From Wuchereria bancrofti (lineage: Eukaryota > Nematoda > Chromadorea > Rhabditida > Onchocercidae), in NCBI GenBank assembly GCA_005281725.1, contig SSBO01000013.1:1645142-1709141 (forward strand): DNA of 64,000 bases, given 5' to 3'. Of the stretch, positions 28,852 through 40,633 are shown in pieces (the first letter of the stretch is position 1; every line of letters begins with the position of its first letter). Position numbers and translations under genes: made by a program. The notes beneath the pieces were generated by a model. The model was not told the DNA's origin. It did no database searches and saw only the letters and a program-made list of their open reading frames with translations.

Positions 28852-31195
28852 TTACCATTTAATTTTGTAATTTCTTGTATATGTTTCGTTTTTGCCCATG
28901 AATTGGTTTTTAAAAAGGAACTTTTCTATTCCAGAACGGGGTCACATCTTATTAATTTACAGAATTTCCTTTTCCCAAGCTTAAATTTAACATTAGTTAA
29001 AAGAAATTATAGCAGTTCAACTCTAAAAGCTTCATAGAACCGAAAAAACGAACAAAAAATATTTTTTAATGTTTGAGGACGTGATCTGGAATTACTGCTT
29101 AAGGTGTGAATGAAACTGAGAGTATGATTACCTTCTGAAAAGTGATATATCAAATGCTATGTCAGGAACTACTTTAATGACTACTTTAAGGAAGTATTTA
29201 TATAACTGTTTGAAACTTCTCTAACTTTGGTTCACCTGTATCTTTAATACCATTTATTGTATATCATCTCATTAATACCACTTATTCTAAGAATGATTCA
29301 AAAATTATGCAAAGTCTTGCCCTTAAGTAGCTATTCGTAATAATCTAAAATTTTTGATTGCTTTTTGGTTTAACTATAAATTGCTTGGTTATTAGAAAAC
29401 TTTCTATTACTTCTAGTAGGATAATAATGAAATTTATGTTGTATAAATCGTTTTGAAGAGTGGAGCAATCTGAAGTCAAGCAACAAGAAATTCTATCCCC
29501 ATTTTATTTATTAGGAAATGGTCTTTTCCTTTTGTTTCTGTTAAGGATTTAAAGATTTCGAAAATCCAGAAGGAATGGGATTTTCGGTAGTTTATTAGTT
29601 AGTGGACGGTGTTTAGTACGGTGATTTCGTGCAAAATAATTCTTGCGAATAGCAAAGAGAATGAGGTATGAATTGTAAAGTTACTTAAATTTTAAATAAA
29701 AACCCATAAATTAGATCAGTTATAGATTTGCCAAATGTTGCATCATTTTCTTGTCTTAAAAAGGAAAAAAAATGAGATCAAATTTCTGATGCAATCAATA
29801 AATGGATTTGTGAATATTAATGCTAAATATTATTTTATTGACATTGTAGAAATGTTTAAGGAATTTTTCAACATAATTCACTGGATTTTTCGCATCACTT
29901 CTGTGAATTAGAAATCTTAACACTGATAAATGACTAAGAACATTTCATAGGTTAAAATTTACAGGCAATAATAATATCGCTTCAAATAAGACAATGTACA
30001 ACACAATTGGGTGCTTATATAAATCGGAATTTATTCGTTTTGCCGATAGTGGGACGCTTGTTTTGCGTTCACAATTTAAATCCTTAATTTTTGTGTCTCA
30101 AAATTTTTATACTAAAAGTCGGATTTTCTACTCATTCTTTTCCAAGTTAAGTTTATGCATGAAAGTCCCGTTGAGCAGCTTATTAAATTTAATATTTTCA
30201 AGAATGAAAATTTCTAACTTCATTTAAGTTTTTCCTTGTTTACATTTCTTATATGCATGACAGTGTTGTTAAAATTACTTTAGTATTTTAATATTAAATT
30301 TATTCTCATAATTACATCATCTTATCTTTTAATTCAACATTAACTTCCCAAGACAATAGATTAGTGGATGATAAAATTGTTTGGAAGAATGAATTACGAG
30401 TTCTTATAACGAATAAAACGGCGAATCGTTTTCAATTATGCTTAATTTTTATTCTTATTACAAATTTATGATAATATATTCATGTTAAAATATGACCATC
30501 AAATTATTAAACTCATAAATTGAATGGGAAAACTTATTTCCTTTTAGGTTTCTTAATGATTATCGATTAAATCAATATTGTGTAAAGATTAAGACTGATG
30601 CATATATCACAAGAAATTTGATACGATTTCATTTATACTGCAATACTTCAACCTTCATTTTGTCACATCGCAAAAATTTTTCTTAATTACAAGCAAATTT
30701 GAATTTCATATTGCTTTAGAGATTTGTTGAAATTTTTATAAAATATTAACGAAAAAATAGATGGCTCATAACCACTGAAAAAATATTTAAAAAAAACTAA
30801 TTCTTTGAAACAAAATTATTTACCGTACGCATATTTCAATAGAACTAATAAAATCTACAATTATTTAGCCTATTACTTATCATTGATTAGAGAAATCCAT
30901 ATTTAGAATATCACATTCCTAGGATTTGTTTCACTACATATTAATATTAAGGTTAAATAATTTAGGTTATTAATGATTTAATATATCAATTAAACGAAAC
31001 TAAATGATTCGAGTAGCTGTCACTTTTAACTAATATTAATTTAGTGATAATTATTTCTGAGATATATAAATGCATTATCAGTGATATGCGAAACTGGAAG
31101 CATTCTTACACATGCTCTAATAAATATTTTTGAGTAACGTTTTAATGTTACAGAAGCTTATCATAAATGATAATATACATGTAGGAGAAAAATAT
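28852..31195. other. Intergenic, no gene seen
   Basis: AT-rich sequence. A frame at 29994-30227 is free of stops, but it has no recognisable domain and no supporting splice or initiation context. Confidence 0.6.
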
Positions 31196-32710
31196 TCCCC
31201 CCCTTTTTTTTAAGGGACGATTATCTGTTTATTTAATTGTTCCCTACTTTCTTCTTAATCCTTGAATTGTCGTTGCGTGTCGTAACTGTCGTTGGTTTGA
31301 TCGTTGCTTGTACGTCGTCGTTTATTGCACGAATATTGTTCTTGCAGTTGTTGTAGGAAAAAGTAAGGTTGTTATGATATTCCCTCCTTTTTCTTTAAGG
31401 GACGAATATCTGTTTATTTAATTGTTTCCTACTTTAATTTATTCTTACGTCTATTCTCGTCGTTCTCGTTGTACTCTCAGTAGAACTGGCCGAACTGATT
31501 GTTTTCCGCACCTCAAACTTGGGTAATTAAACCTTTATTTAGCATAAAACAAATCAACATCATAATAGCGCATTATACATATCGCACGGATGCTACACAG
31601 TTATAAAACGCTAAACATTACCAGAGAGCTGAAACCGCAACCACACTATAAATGTACAATTGTAAAAAATGATTAACTGCAATTAAGAGGTGGTGTTGGA
31701 GTTAATTGAGACTGAAGATCAAAAAATGTGAAATTGAGAAGAAAGGAGATTTGTTTAAGCATAGATATCTTGTTACAATAGCCTATTACATGCATTTAAT
31801 TGTCATGTATTTTATACAATATAATGTGTGTAAAGCGAGGTTAATTTATGAACAAAGAGATTCTTGGCTGCTTCTCCTCGCTTTCCAGCTACATCGTTTG
31901 TAACAAAGGGTTATCCGTTTATCAGTTAAAATCCTGTGCACGCGTCGTCCTGTAGCTGTCCTAAGACCACTGTCCCCCAATTCGTCGATCCGTTGTAACA
32001 TCCATAAAGAGAAATTGCCCCTGCTATACCGCTTAAAATGGCTCTTTGTTGAGGTCAAATATCCACATCGTTAAATTGCATTTTTATTATCTAGTTGTGT
32101 TAGCGCCCTCCCTTGGTTCTTAGTTACTGTATTGATACTTTCGGCCTATTTGCCGACAGTTGTATTTCTCCACCCGTTGAATTTCTCTTCGTCGAATTCA
32201 TGTCGTTTAATCTCAAACTTGGGTAATTAAACCTTTTCTCGTTTGTCACCGTAAGTAACGAAAGATTATCCGTCTATCAGTTAAAATGTCCTATGAACGC
32301 GTCGTCCTACTGGTGTCCTAAGAGCGAATCCCTATTACTGGGCCTCCTAACCGTTTCCCTCTAACGCGACCCAAGCGCGCCCTAACACCACCGTCCTCCA
32401 ACCCGTCAACCCGATATAATAACCATAATAAGAAATTGCTCTGCTTATACCGCTGAGAGCGCCTCTTTATTGAGATCAAATCCACATCGTTAATTTGCTC
32501 TTTTATTATCTGGTTGCTCCTTTCCCATTTTTGTGTTGCCTGTTAGGTTGACTCCTTTGTTAGCGCCCTCCTTGTTTCTTTATTAACAATAAGATCCTTT
32601 ATACACTGGTTGCTCCTTTCCCATGGGGGGAAAGGAGCAAACTTTCCCGTCCGATATATACAATCCCTTTCTTTAGTTACTATATTAATACTTTCGGCCT
32701 ATTTGCCAAC
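31196..32710. mobile_element. Island of diverged repeat copies, probable transposon remnants
   Basis: A stretch clearly less AT-rich than its surroundings, made of repeated blocks. A TAAGGGACGA-containing block occurs at about 31215 and 31397. CTCAAACTTGGGTAATTAAA occurs at 31512 and 32212. A block of about 200 bp at 31900-32095 recurs, diverged, at 32265-32520. TTTCGGCCTATTTGCC recurs at about 32140 and 32693, and TGTTAGCGCCCTCC at about 32097 and 32558. No intact transposase or polymerase frame is seen. I infer partial LTR- or MITE-type copies; the family is not identified. Confidence 0.6.
32610..32640. repeat. 13-bp inverted repeat, TTGCTCCTTTCCC
   Basis: Left arm 32610-32622 and right arm 32628-32640 are exact complements around a 5-bp spacer. 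The motif TGGTTGCTCCTTTCCCAT also appears at about 32511, so the interval may be a small insertion flanked by duplicated sequence. Confidence 0.8.
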
Positions 32711-32713
32711 AAT

Positions 32714-33130
32714 ACAAGTATATGTCAACGATTAATATATGATAAGTATAACTGTGATAACTTTAGCATTATTGAACAAATTGTAAAATTCTTGTTACAT
32801 AGACATTTTTTTCTTTCCCGTCCGTATGAATTCTGAATTGTAACTTGAATTTGCGAGTTCAAATTTTCAAATAATCATGTAGCATATGTATATGTCAATG
32901 ATTGGTATATCATAAGTATAACAGTGATAACTTCATTATTAAACAGTTCTAAAATTTGTGTTCCATAAATAAACATTTAGATGAGTCATATGGTAATTGA
33001 TTTCTTTTACTCTAACATCTTAAATGTTAAAACTTTTTATTTGATGCTAGGCCTTTTCCTCATTTTTTTATCTCATATAAATTCCGGACTTCCTCATCTT
33101 ATATTTCATATAAATTCCGGATTGTAACTT
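32714..33130. repeat. Diverged direct duplications
   Basis: A block starting GTATATGTCAA at about 32718 recurs about 170 bp downstream (about 32889), sharing ATAAGTATAAC and GTGATAACTT. The motif CATATAAATTCCGGA occurs twice near 33075-33120, and GAATTGTAACTT has related copies near 32835 and 33120. Confidence 0.65.
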
Positions 33131-34410
33131 AAATTTTATAGATTTTATCACAGTTATTGGAGAAATTTCCACATCAAAATGACTATGATGCAACCATGTT
33201 GCTGCATCATGCATTCAATCAATTATTAATTATGCTATAAAATTTTTGGAACAGTCAGCTAATTCATATAAAATAGTATGTGTGTATAAGAAATGTAAAA
33301 TAGTTTTTGTTATTTCAAAAATGTTTAGTTTTTGCTATTTGAAAAAAATTTTGCATTCTATAGCTGTGAATAACTTTATATTTTATTATTAAAATATAAT
33401 TAATTTTGTATACAAGTCCAAATGCTATATATCGTATATTACAAATTTTGACAATTTTCACTGATTAGAAAACGGTTATTTAATTCATTAATTAATTGGT
33501 TTACTTATTTATTTGCTCATTTCAAAAATAAAAACTTGAATTGTGTCTTAAAATTTTTTAAATATTTGCTAAGTTTCGTTTTAAAATAATTTGAAAATGT
33601 GGCAAAATTATTAACTTCCGTCATTAATTTTATACTATCGATACTGATGTGGACATTTTGAGGTTAAATCTGTCATATGTCAAAAGAGTGCACTGATTTT
33701 TGTCATTTAATTAAGCTCCTAGTGATTTAAAATACATTATTTTTGATTAGTACCCTTTTGACCTGAACTATCTAAACGGGACGAAATTTTGACCTATTAT
33801 ATTTGCTAACCAATTGCTATCATCATTTATGTGTGTACTGTAATACAATGCATAAATTTTTGTTAAAAATGAGCTAATAAATGATTCCGTTCAGTAATAA
33901 AATTTTTATCAAGCAGAAACGAATTGAGAATGGAATAATTTTTTGCATAGCTCTTTTAAAGATTGATTTTGATAAATCAAAATTTAGGATGTTTTTTTCG
34001 TGATAAGTGATTTTAACAATTCAATCAGTTTTATTCAGTATTAAAATTTATTTCAGTTTAAATTTAAAAGTTTTATGATTAATTTTATGATGAAATTTAG
34101 GAGTTTAAAATGAGCGCTAGAATGGATAGTATATGATAAATGACGATATTTGTATGCAAATTTCATACTTGATGCAATCATCTTTGAAGTATCCGATGAA
34201 ATAACAAAACTTAAATTTATAATTCCACTTTAATTTATCATTTAAATATGTGCATTCTTTTTTTATGTTAATCAAAAATTTCAAAAAATTTTTATACTTT
34301 AAAACAAAATCAAAAAAGAAAATCGTTTTCCTTAAAATGACATTATTAATTTTTTTTTCTTGAAATGGTATTATTAATTTTTTTTTTTTTTAAATGGTAT
34401 TATTTCTTAG
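33131..34410. other. AT-rich, no gene resolved
   Basis: No convincing exon. Upstream exons of the coding-like segment at 34411-34910 might lie here but could not be recognised. Confidence 0.5.
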
Positions 34411-34910
34411 ATCATAAAGATGAAATAAATCGTTTACCTCGAGAAATTGGTTAAACTTTATCAGAATGCTATAATTGTCGATGTAATAGTATCACTCTAT
34501 CACTAAGTTGTAGTGCACTTAACAATTCATCACTGACACAATGGGAAACCGAGAATTTATTACCGCCAGCTTTTTCATCAACCAAAATTTCTGACCAATT
34601 TTTACTAGATGATAAGACACAAAGAACATATACATCAAATATTAATATTCGATCATTAATTCCGATTAACAATTCTACAAGTTTAATGTCATCAAATGAT
34701 AAAGGAACAATTAAGCGACAGCAAGCAAATTTCGTTCAATTATTAGCAGCACAAGAATTTACGTTATTACGAAATAAATTACGGAATGAACAAAATTCGA
34801 AAATTTCAATTAAATTGCACAAAAATCATCCAAAAATTATGGACGAAAAATTTGTAAAAGAAAAACTAGCAAATCATAACAATAAATTGGTGAAAAATGA
34901 GTTAAACTAG
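34411..34910 (+). pseudogene. Coding-like terminal exon with an in-frame TAA, unassigned
   Basis: After a TATTTCTTAG acceptor the frame reads DHKDEINRLPREIG, then TAA at 34452-34454. It continues in the same frame for 151 codons (TLSECYNCRCNSITLSL onward, a Ser/Asn-rich middle, QQANFVQLLAAQEFTLLRNK, and a Lys/Asn-rich end) to TAG at 34908. The Cys-x-x-Cys-x-Cys patch and regular codon use suggest a real protein end. Either this is a decayed gene, the TAA is a sequence error, or the real exon begins at the internal CAG ending at 34464. The last option fits phase if the previous exon ends one base into a codon. No family recognised. Confidence 0.45.
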
Positions 34911-35641
34911 GCTTACAATGACAATTATTATTGCGATATTATCAAATATCAATAAATCATTATCTTGTGTCACTAAATTACCTCAACGTTTTGCCAATTA
35001 CAACAATAACAACAACATTAATTATTCGCAGAGCAAAGATTTAAATAATTTTATAGTATTATTAGAAATGTTTGAAGATATCTAAATAATTTTATAGTAT
35101 TAATAGAGGTATTAGAGGCATATTTTTTGCTTCTTTTTAAACACATTGCTAAATTTTGAATTATTTTGAAATTTCTTATCCTATTCCTAGCTATTTTTTT
35201 ATACCATTCGAATAAAAGAGAAGAAAAAAAAAGAGAGGGAGAGAGACAGAAAAGGAATGTTTTAATTTTCATGCATTGTAATTCAGGCTAAATGTGCTAT
35301 CAAATGTCAACTGTAAGTATCAACAGTAATCTTTTTTTTCCAATTTTAATTTTCTCTCAATTTCAAAAACGATACAAAGACAAAAAATTAGACAACAAAA
35401 AATGATGGAAAAAACAGAACAATTGAATAAATTTGGATTTGCTATTGATGCAAAATTATCCGACAATGCAATTACAATTTGAAAATGAAATATTAAATTG
35501 GAGAATTTTTATTAATTTTAAAGAAATTTTTAAATATCGATTAAATTTAATTAATAAAATTAAAATCTCAGAGATTATATACGTTGATTTGTTAAATATA
35601 TCAAAGTTATGAAGATAATTAGTGATGGAAAAGAATTTGGA

Positions 35642-37029
35642 ACAGTTTTAGATTAAAAATTGGGCAAAGTTATTTTAGACTCTAAATCAATTTCATCCAG
35701 AAACATCAGCAAAAAATTATCAATTCGAAAAAAATTTATGTCACCTAAACACTTCTTTTCTTCCTTTCTTTCTTTTTTACTTTGAATTTTTCACAGATCA
35801 ATGAATGTTTTGTAATCACTCAGATGACATAAATTTATTTTGCATTGACTTAATAATTACCAAATTATCAAAATATCAGAAAGTACTAGAAATAAAAAAG
35901 CAGAAAAAAAGTATCTCTTTTTTAATTATTTGAAAGCATCTTTTTTTTTGTACTAATATAAACTAATATATTAATATTTGTACTAATATATTTTTGTACT
36001 TTTTTTTTGTACTAATATTTAACAAATATTTCATTCTTATTTAATAAGAAAAAAATTTTTAAATGTCAAATATTTCATTTAATATTTTTACGCAAATAAA
36101 TCATTGTGTTGATAAAATGATAAGGATTTTCTTTTTTTCTACTTTCTTCCTTCTCTTTATCTCCCGCCTTTGTTACCCTTATTTTCTTATTTTTACGTTA
36201 CTATAAATGAAAATGAAATGTTTAATTTATGAAATATATGGCCATAGAAGAAAATGATAAAAAGCCGAAGATTAATGAATTAAAAGTAACAAGTGATAAG
36301 TAAGTGATAAATCTTACTTTCCTANNNNNNNNNNNNNNNNNNNNNNACAGTTTTAGATTAAAAATTGGGCAAAGTTATTTTAGACTCTAAATCAATTTCA
36401 TCCAGAAACATCAGCAAAAAATTATCAATTCGAAAAAAATTTATGTCACCTAAACACTTCTTTTCTTCCTTTCTTTCTTTTTTACTTTGAATTTTTCACA
36501 GATCAATGAATGTTTTGTAATCACTCAGATGACATAAATTTATTTTGCATTGACTTAATAATTACCAAATTATCAAAATATCAGAAAGTACTAGAAATAA
36601 AAAAGCAGAAAAAAAGTATCTCTTTTTTAATTATTTGAAAGCATCTTTTTTTTTGTACTAATATAAACTAATATATTAATATTTGTACTAATATATTTTT
36701 GTACTTTTTTTTTGTACTAATATTTAACAAATATTTCATTCTTATTTAATAAGAAAAAAATTTTTAAATGTCAAATATTTCATTTAATATTTTTACGCAA
36801 ATAAATCATTGTGTTGATAAAATGATAAGGATTTTCTTTTTTTCTACTTTCTTCCTTCTCTTTATCTCCCGCCTTTGTTACCCTTATTTTCTTATTTTTA
36901 CGTTACTATAAATGAAAATGAAATGTTTAATTTATGAAATATATGGCCATAGAAGAAAATGATAAAAAGCCGAAGATTAATGAATTAAAAGTAACAAGTG
37001 ATAAGTAAGTGATAAATCTTACTTTCCTA
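35642..37029. repeat. 683-bp direct duplication flanking a 22-N gap
   Basis: 35642-36324 and 36347-37029 appear identical (offset 705) and are separated only by N at 36325-36346. Most simply this is unresolved overlap between two contigs. Confidence 0.9.
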
Positions 37030-37101
37030 ATCATAAAGGTAAAAAAAATTGTTAGCAGTAAATTTTGTTTGCGAAAAAAATGCAAATGAAATGGTTGAAA
37101 G

Positions 37102-39854
37102 AAATGATTCAAAAATTAAATTCGTTTCTTTTTTCCCTTTTCATAATAGTAAATTTTATGATTTCATTTTAAAAAACTGAAAAAGTAATCAAAAGATTGT
37201 AAAGATTTGGTAACTTACCATGTATTTTATTATTGTTTGATTCAAATGTGTTTTTTTTTTCTTAGTTTTAAGTCTCGTATAATTTTTAAGAAATAAACCA
37301 TTTCATTTTGTGACAAATATTAGGTGCAATTTTGACTATGAAATTATTTGAATTTTAAAATGAATTATATGTAATTCTTGTTTTAATATTTTATATTCTT
37401 ATGACGAGAACTATTTTTTTTTGATAATTTTTTCTCAATAATTTTTTTATAATTTTACAATTTTGAAGTGTATAATTAATTTTAAAAATTTTTTGTTGCA
37501 TAAATTTTTATATTTTTTGTAAATTTTGCATTTTTTAAATAATTTTTTTTAATATTTTTTGTGAATTTTTATGGAATTTTATAAAGCCAACAAGCAATGC
37601 AACGATAAACAATTTTTTTTAAAATTTAGATGCAAATGCATTTGCTATCAATTTGATAATTTATCATTCCTTTTATCAATGAATGTGAAATTTTCATTAA
37701 GCAACTCAATTGTATTATTATTAAAATTGTAATTGTATTGTTGTAAACAAAAAAAAAATAATTTCCTAAGTAAAATTAAATTATGCTTTTTACATATAAA
37801 CAATACGTACATAGCAAAATGCAAGTATATAACAAGTTGTAACTTGTAAATGCAAGTATATAGCAAGTTATTGCAACTTGCAAAATAGAATTTGCAAGTT
37901 GCAACAGAACACAAACAATAATCGAATGAAAACAAAACATTGACAACAAATAACGCTAATTTAGCATTTTCATTTCTTTGTCAATAGGTATGCAGGTAAC
38001 AATCTTTTTTTTTCATATGATATATAAAAATATTTCAAAGTGTAATTTTTTTATTTTATACTTTATACATAAACGGTTAGATAATAAATATTTGTAAAAT
38101 TTAAAAAATGCTACTTGTAGCAATTGTATAGTATAATTCAATATTAGCTATTTATAAGCAATAGTATAATATAGCTTAATTAAGCTTTTGCTTATATGAT
38201 AAAATGATAAAAAAAATTTTCATCATTCTTCTAATACCACACATATAATTTGAAGAAAATATTCAATTTCAAGTATTGGAAGGAATTTTTAGTAAAATTT
38301 TACCATAAAGAATGAATAAATAGTTAATTCGTTGCTATTTTGCAAAAGCCTTAAACTGCATTATGCAATCATTGCTAATATTATGAATGTATAATAAAAT
38401 CAAATTTTTCATTTTATTTGAATACCATTTTAATATGCTAATTTAAAATATTTTTTTTTAAAAAAAAGTAAAAAAAANAAATGATTCAAAAATTAAATTC
38501 GTTTCTTTTTTCCCTTTTCATAATAGTAAATTTTATGATTTCATTTTAAAAAACTGAAAAAGTAATCAAAAGATTGTAAAGATTTGGTAACTTACCATGT
38601 ATTTTATTATTGTTTGATTCAAATGTGTTTTTTTTTTCTTAGTTTTAAGTCTCGTATAATTTTTAAGAAATAAACCATTTCATTTTGTGACAAATATTAG
38701 GTGCAATTTTGACTATGAAATTATTTGAATTTTAAAATGAATTATATGTAATTCTTGTTTTAATATTTTATATTCTTATGACGAGAACTATTTTTTTTTG
38801 ATAATTTTTTCTCAATAATTTTTTTATAATTTTACAATTTTGAAGTGTATAATTAATTTTAAAAATTTTTTGTTGCATAAATTTTTATATTTTTTGTAAA
38901 TTTTGCATTTTTTAAATAATTTTTTTTAATATTTTTTGTGAATTTTTATGGAATTTTATAAAGCCAACAAGCAATGCAACGATAAACAATTTTTTTTAAA
39001 ATTTAGATGCAAATGCATTTGCTATCAATTTGATAATTTATCATTCCTTTTATCAATGAATGTGAAATTTTCATTAAGCAACTCAATTGTATTATTATTA
39101 AAATTGTAATTGTATTGTTGTAAACAAAAAAAAAATAATTTCCTAAGTAAAATTAAATTATGCTTTTTACATATAAACAATACGTACATAGCAAAATGCA
39201 AGTATATAACAAGTTGTAACTTGTAAATGCAAGTATATAGCAAGTTATTGCAACTTGCAAAATAGAATTTGCAAGTTGCAACAGAACACAAACAATAATC
39301 GAATGAAAACAAAACATTGACAACAAATAACGCTAATTTAGCATTTTCATTTCTTTGTCAATAGGTATGCAGGTAACAATCTTTTTTTTTCATATGATAT
39401 ATAAAAATATTTCAAAGTGTAATTTTTTTATTTTATACTTTATACATAAACGGTTAGATAATAAATATTTGTAAAATTTAAAAAATGCTACTTGTAGCAA
39501 TTGTATAGTATAATTCAATATTAGCTATTTATAAGCAATAGTATAATATAGCTTAATTAAGCTTTTGCTTATATGATAAAATGATAAAAAAAATTTTCAT
39601 CATTCTTCTAATACCACACATATAATTTGAAGAAAATATTCAATTTCAAGTATTGGAAGGAATTTTTAGTAAAATTTTACCATAAAGAATGAATAAATAG
39701 TTAATTCGTTGCTATTTTGCAAAAGCCTTAAACTGCATTATGCAATCATTGCTAATATTATGAATGTATAATAAAATCAAATTTTTCATTTTATTTGAAT
39801 ACCATTTTAATATGCTAATTTAAAATATTTTTTTTTAAAAAAAAGTAAAAAAAA
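37102..39854. repeat. 1376-bp direct duplication around a single N
   Basis: 37102-38477 and 38479-39854 appear identical (offset 1377) around one N at 38478, again pointing to an assembly join rather than biology. Confidence 0.9.
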
Positions 39855-40226
39855 ATTCCTTTTCCTCTAAAAAAATATTATCATAATTGCTATTTGTTGT
39901 AAATGCAAATAATAATAATAATTGTGGTAAAAATATTATCACAAAGATGGCAATGACATAAAATGAATGAATGTGATAATGTTTTAGAAAAAAATCTTAA
40001 AAATGTTTAGCATTAATGTGCTATGCGTTTAATTTACAATTGATTTCGTATTAATTCAAAAATATAAATTTATCATTAGTACCATTAAAAAAAAAGCTAA
40101 GATAGGAATGAAATAGTTATCGTTTTTTCTACATTTAACAAATTCAAAATTTTATTTCATTTCAATTTCATTCAATTATTAAATTCCATTTTTTTTTGCT
40201 GCATAATAAAATATGTGAAAATAAAG

Positions 40227-40270
<44 letters not shown>
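40227..40270. repeat. (ATA)n trinucleotide microsatellite
   Basis: About 14 ATA/AAT repeats, beyond the 3' end of the small membrane protein gene. Confidence 0.9.
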
Positions 40271-40273
<3 letters not shown>

Positions 40274-40381
40274 CATTCGATTATTAGATCGTATTATTTT
40301 AATACATAATAAACAAAATATATGCATAAAAAATACATTTATGTTTATTTATATATAAATTTTTGTTTGTTTTATTTGAAA

Positions 40382-40633
40382 TTAATAAAATGTCACATGA
40401 AATGATCGTTGCAATTCAGGGTTAGCATTGACTGAATTAAATTGAAATTCACCATTTTCCTGTTTGATACGTCGATTCTTCCTTATATGAGTATGCTTGT
40501 AGCATAAATAAATTTGTGTAATAATAAAACAAGAAATAAACATTAGTAGACCACAGGTCATAAACATGACCACTGCAATAATAATTGATTCAATATCAAT
40601 ACCTATTGATGTTAATGGTAGTCTTGAATTCAT
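40382..40633 (-). CDS. Small single-pass membrane protein, unassigned
   Basis: 83-codon frame, MNSRLPLTSIGIDIESIIIA to a stop after HVTFY. Residues about 17-44 form one hydrophobic membrane segment (AVVMFMTCGLLMFISCFIIT), followed by a basic stop-transfer region (HTHIRKNRRIK). That predicts a short extracellular or lumenal N-terminus and a cytosolic tail. A TTTTTTTCAG acceptor ends two bases before the ATG, a strong spliced-leader site, so this could be a complete single-exon gene. It could instead be the last exon of a longer gene whose upstream part I did not find. No family recognised. Confidence 0.5.
   Translation of the reverse strand: MNSRLPLTSIGIDIESIIIAVVMFMTCGLLMFISCFIITQIYLCYKHTHIRKNRRIKQENGEFQFNSVNANPELQRSFHVTFY

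Larger units (their letters stand above)
34911..40228. other. Gene-poor region with assembly gaps
   Basis: AT-rich low-complexity sequence with no supported gene. It is dominated by two direct duplications abutting runs of N (35642-37029 and 37102-39854). A 95-codon minus-strand frame appears twice (37648-37935 and 39025-39312) only because of the second duplication, and has no recognisable domain. Confidence 0.7.

Noticed and set aside
29994..30227. 77-codon plus-strand frame in the 29-31 kb gap
   Set aside because: No homology signal, no trans-splice or cis-splice context and AT-rich composition.
31846..32058. 70-codon minus-strand frame in the repeat island, at first sight protein-like
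   Set aside because: It lies in a diverged repeat whose second copy does not keep the frame open, so it is not supported as a gene.
37648..39312. Two identical 95-codon frames that look like a duplicated gene
   Set aside because: They are copies of one sequence in a duplication that meets at a single N, have AT-noise composition and no recognisable domain.
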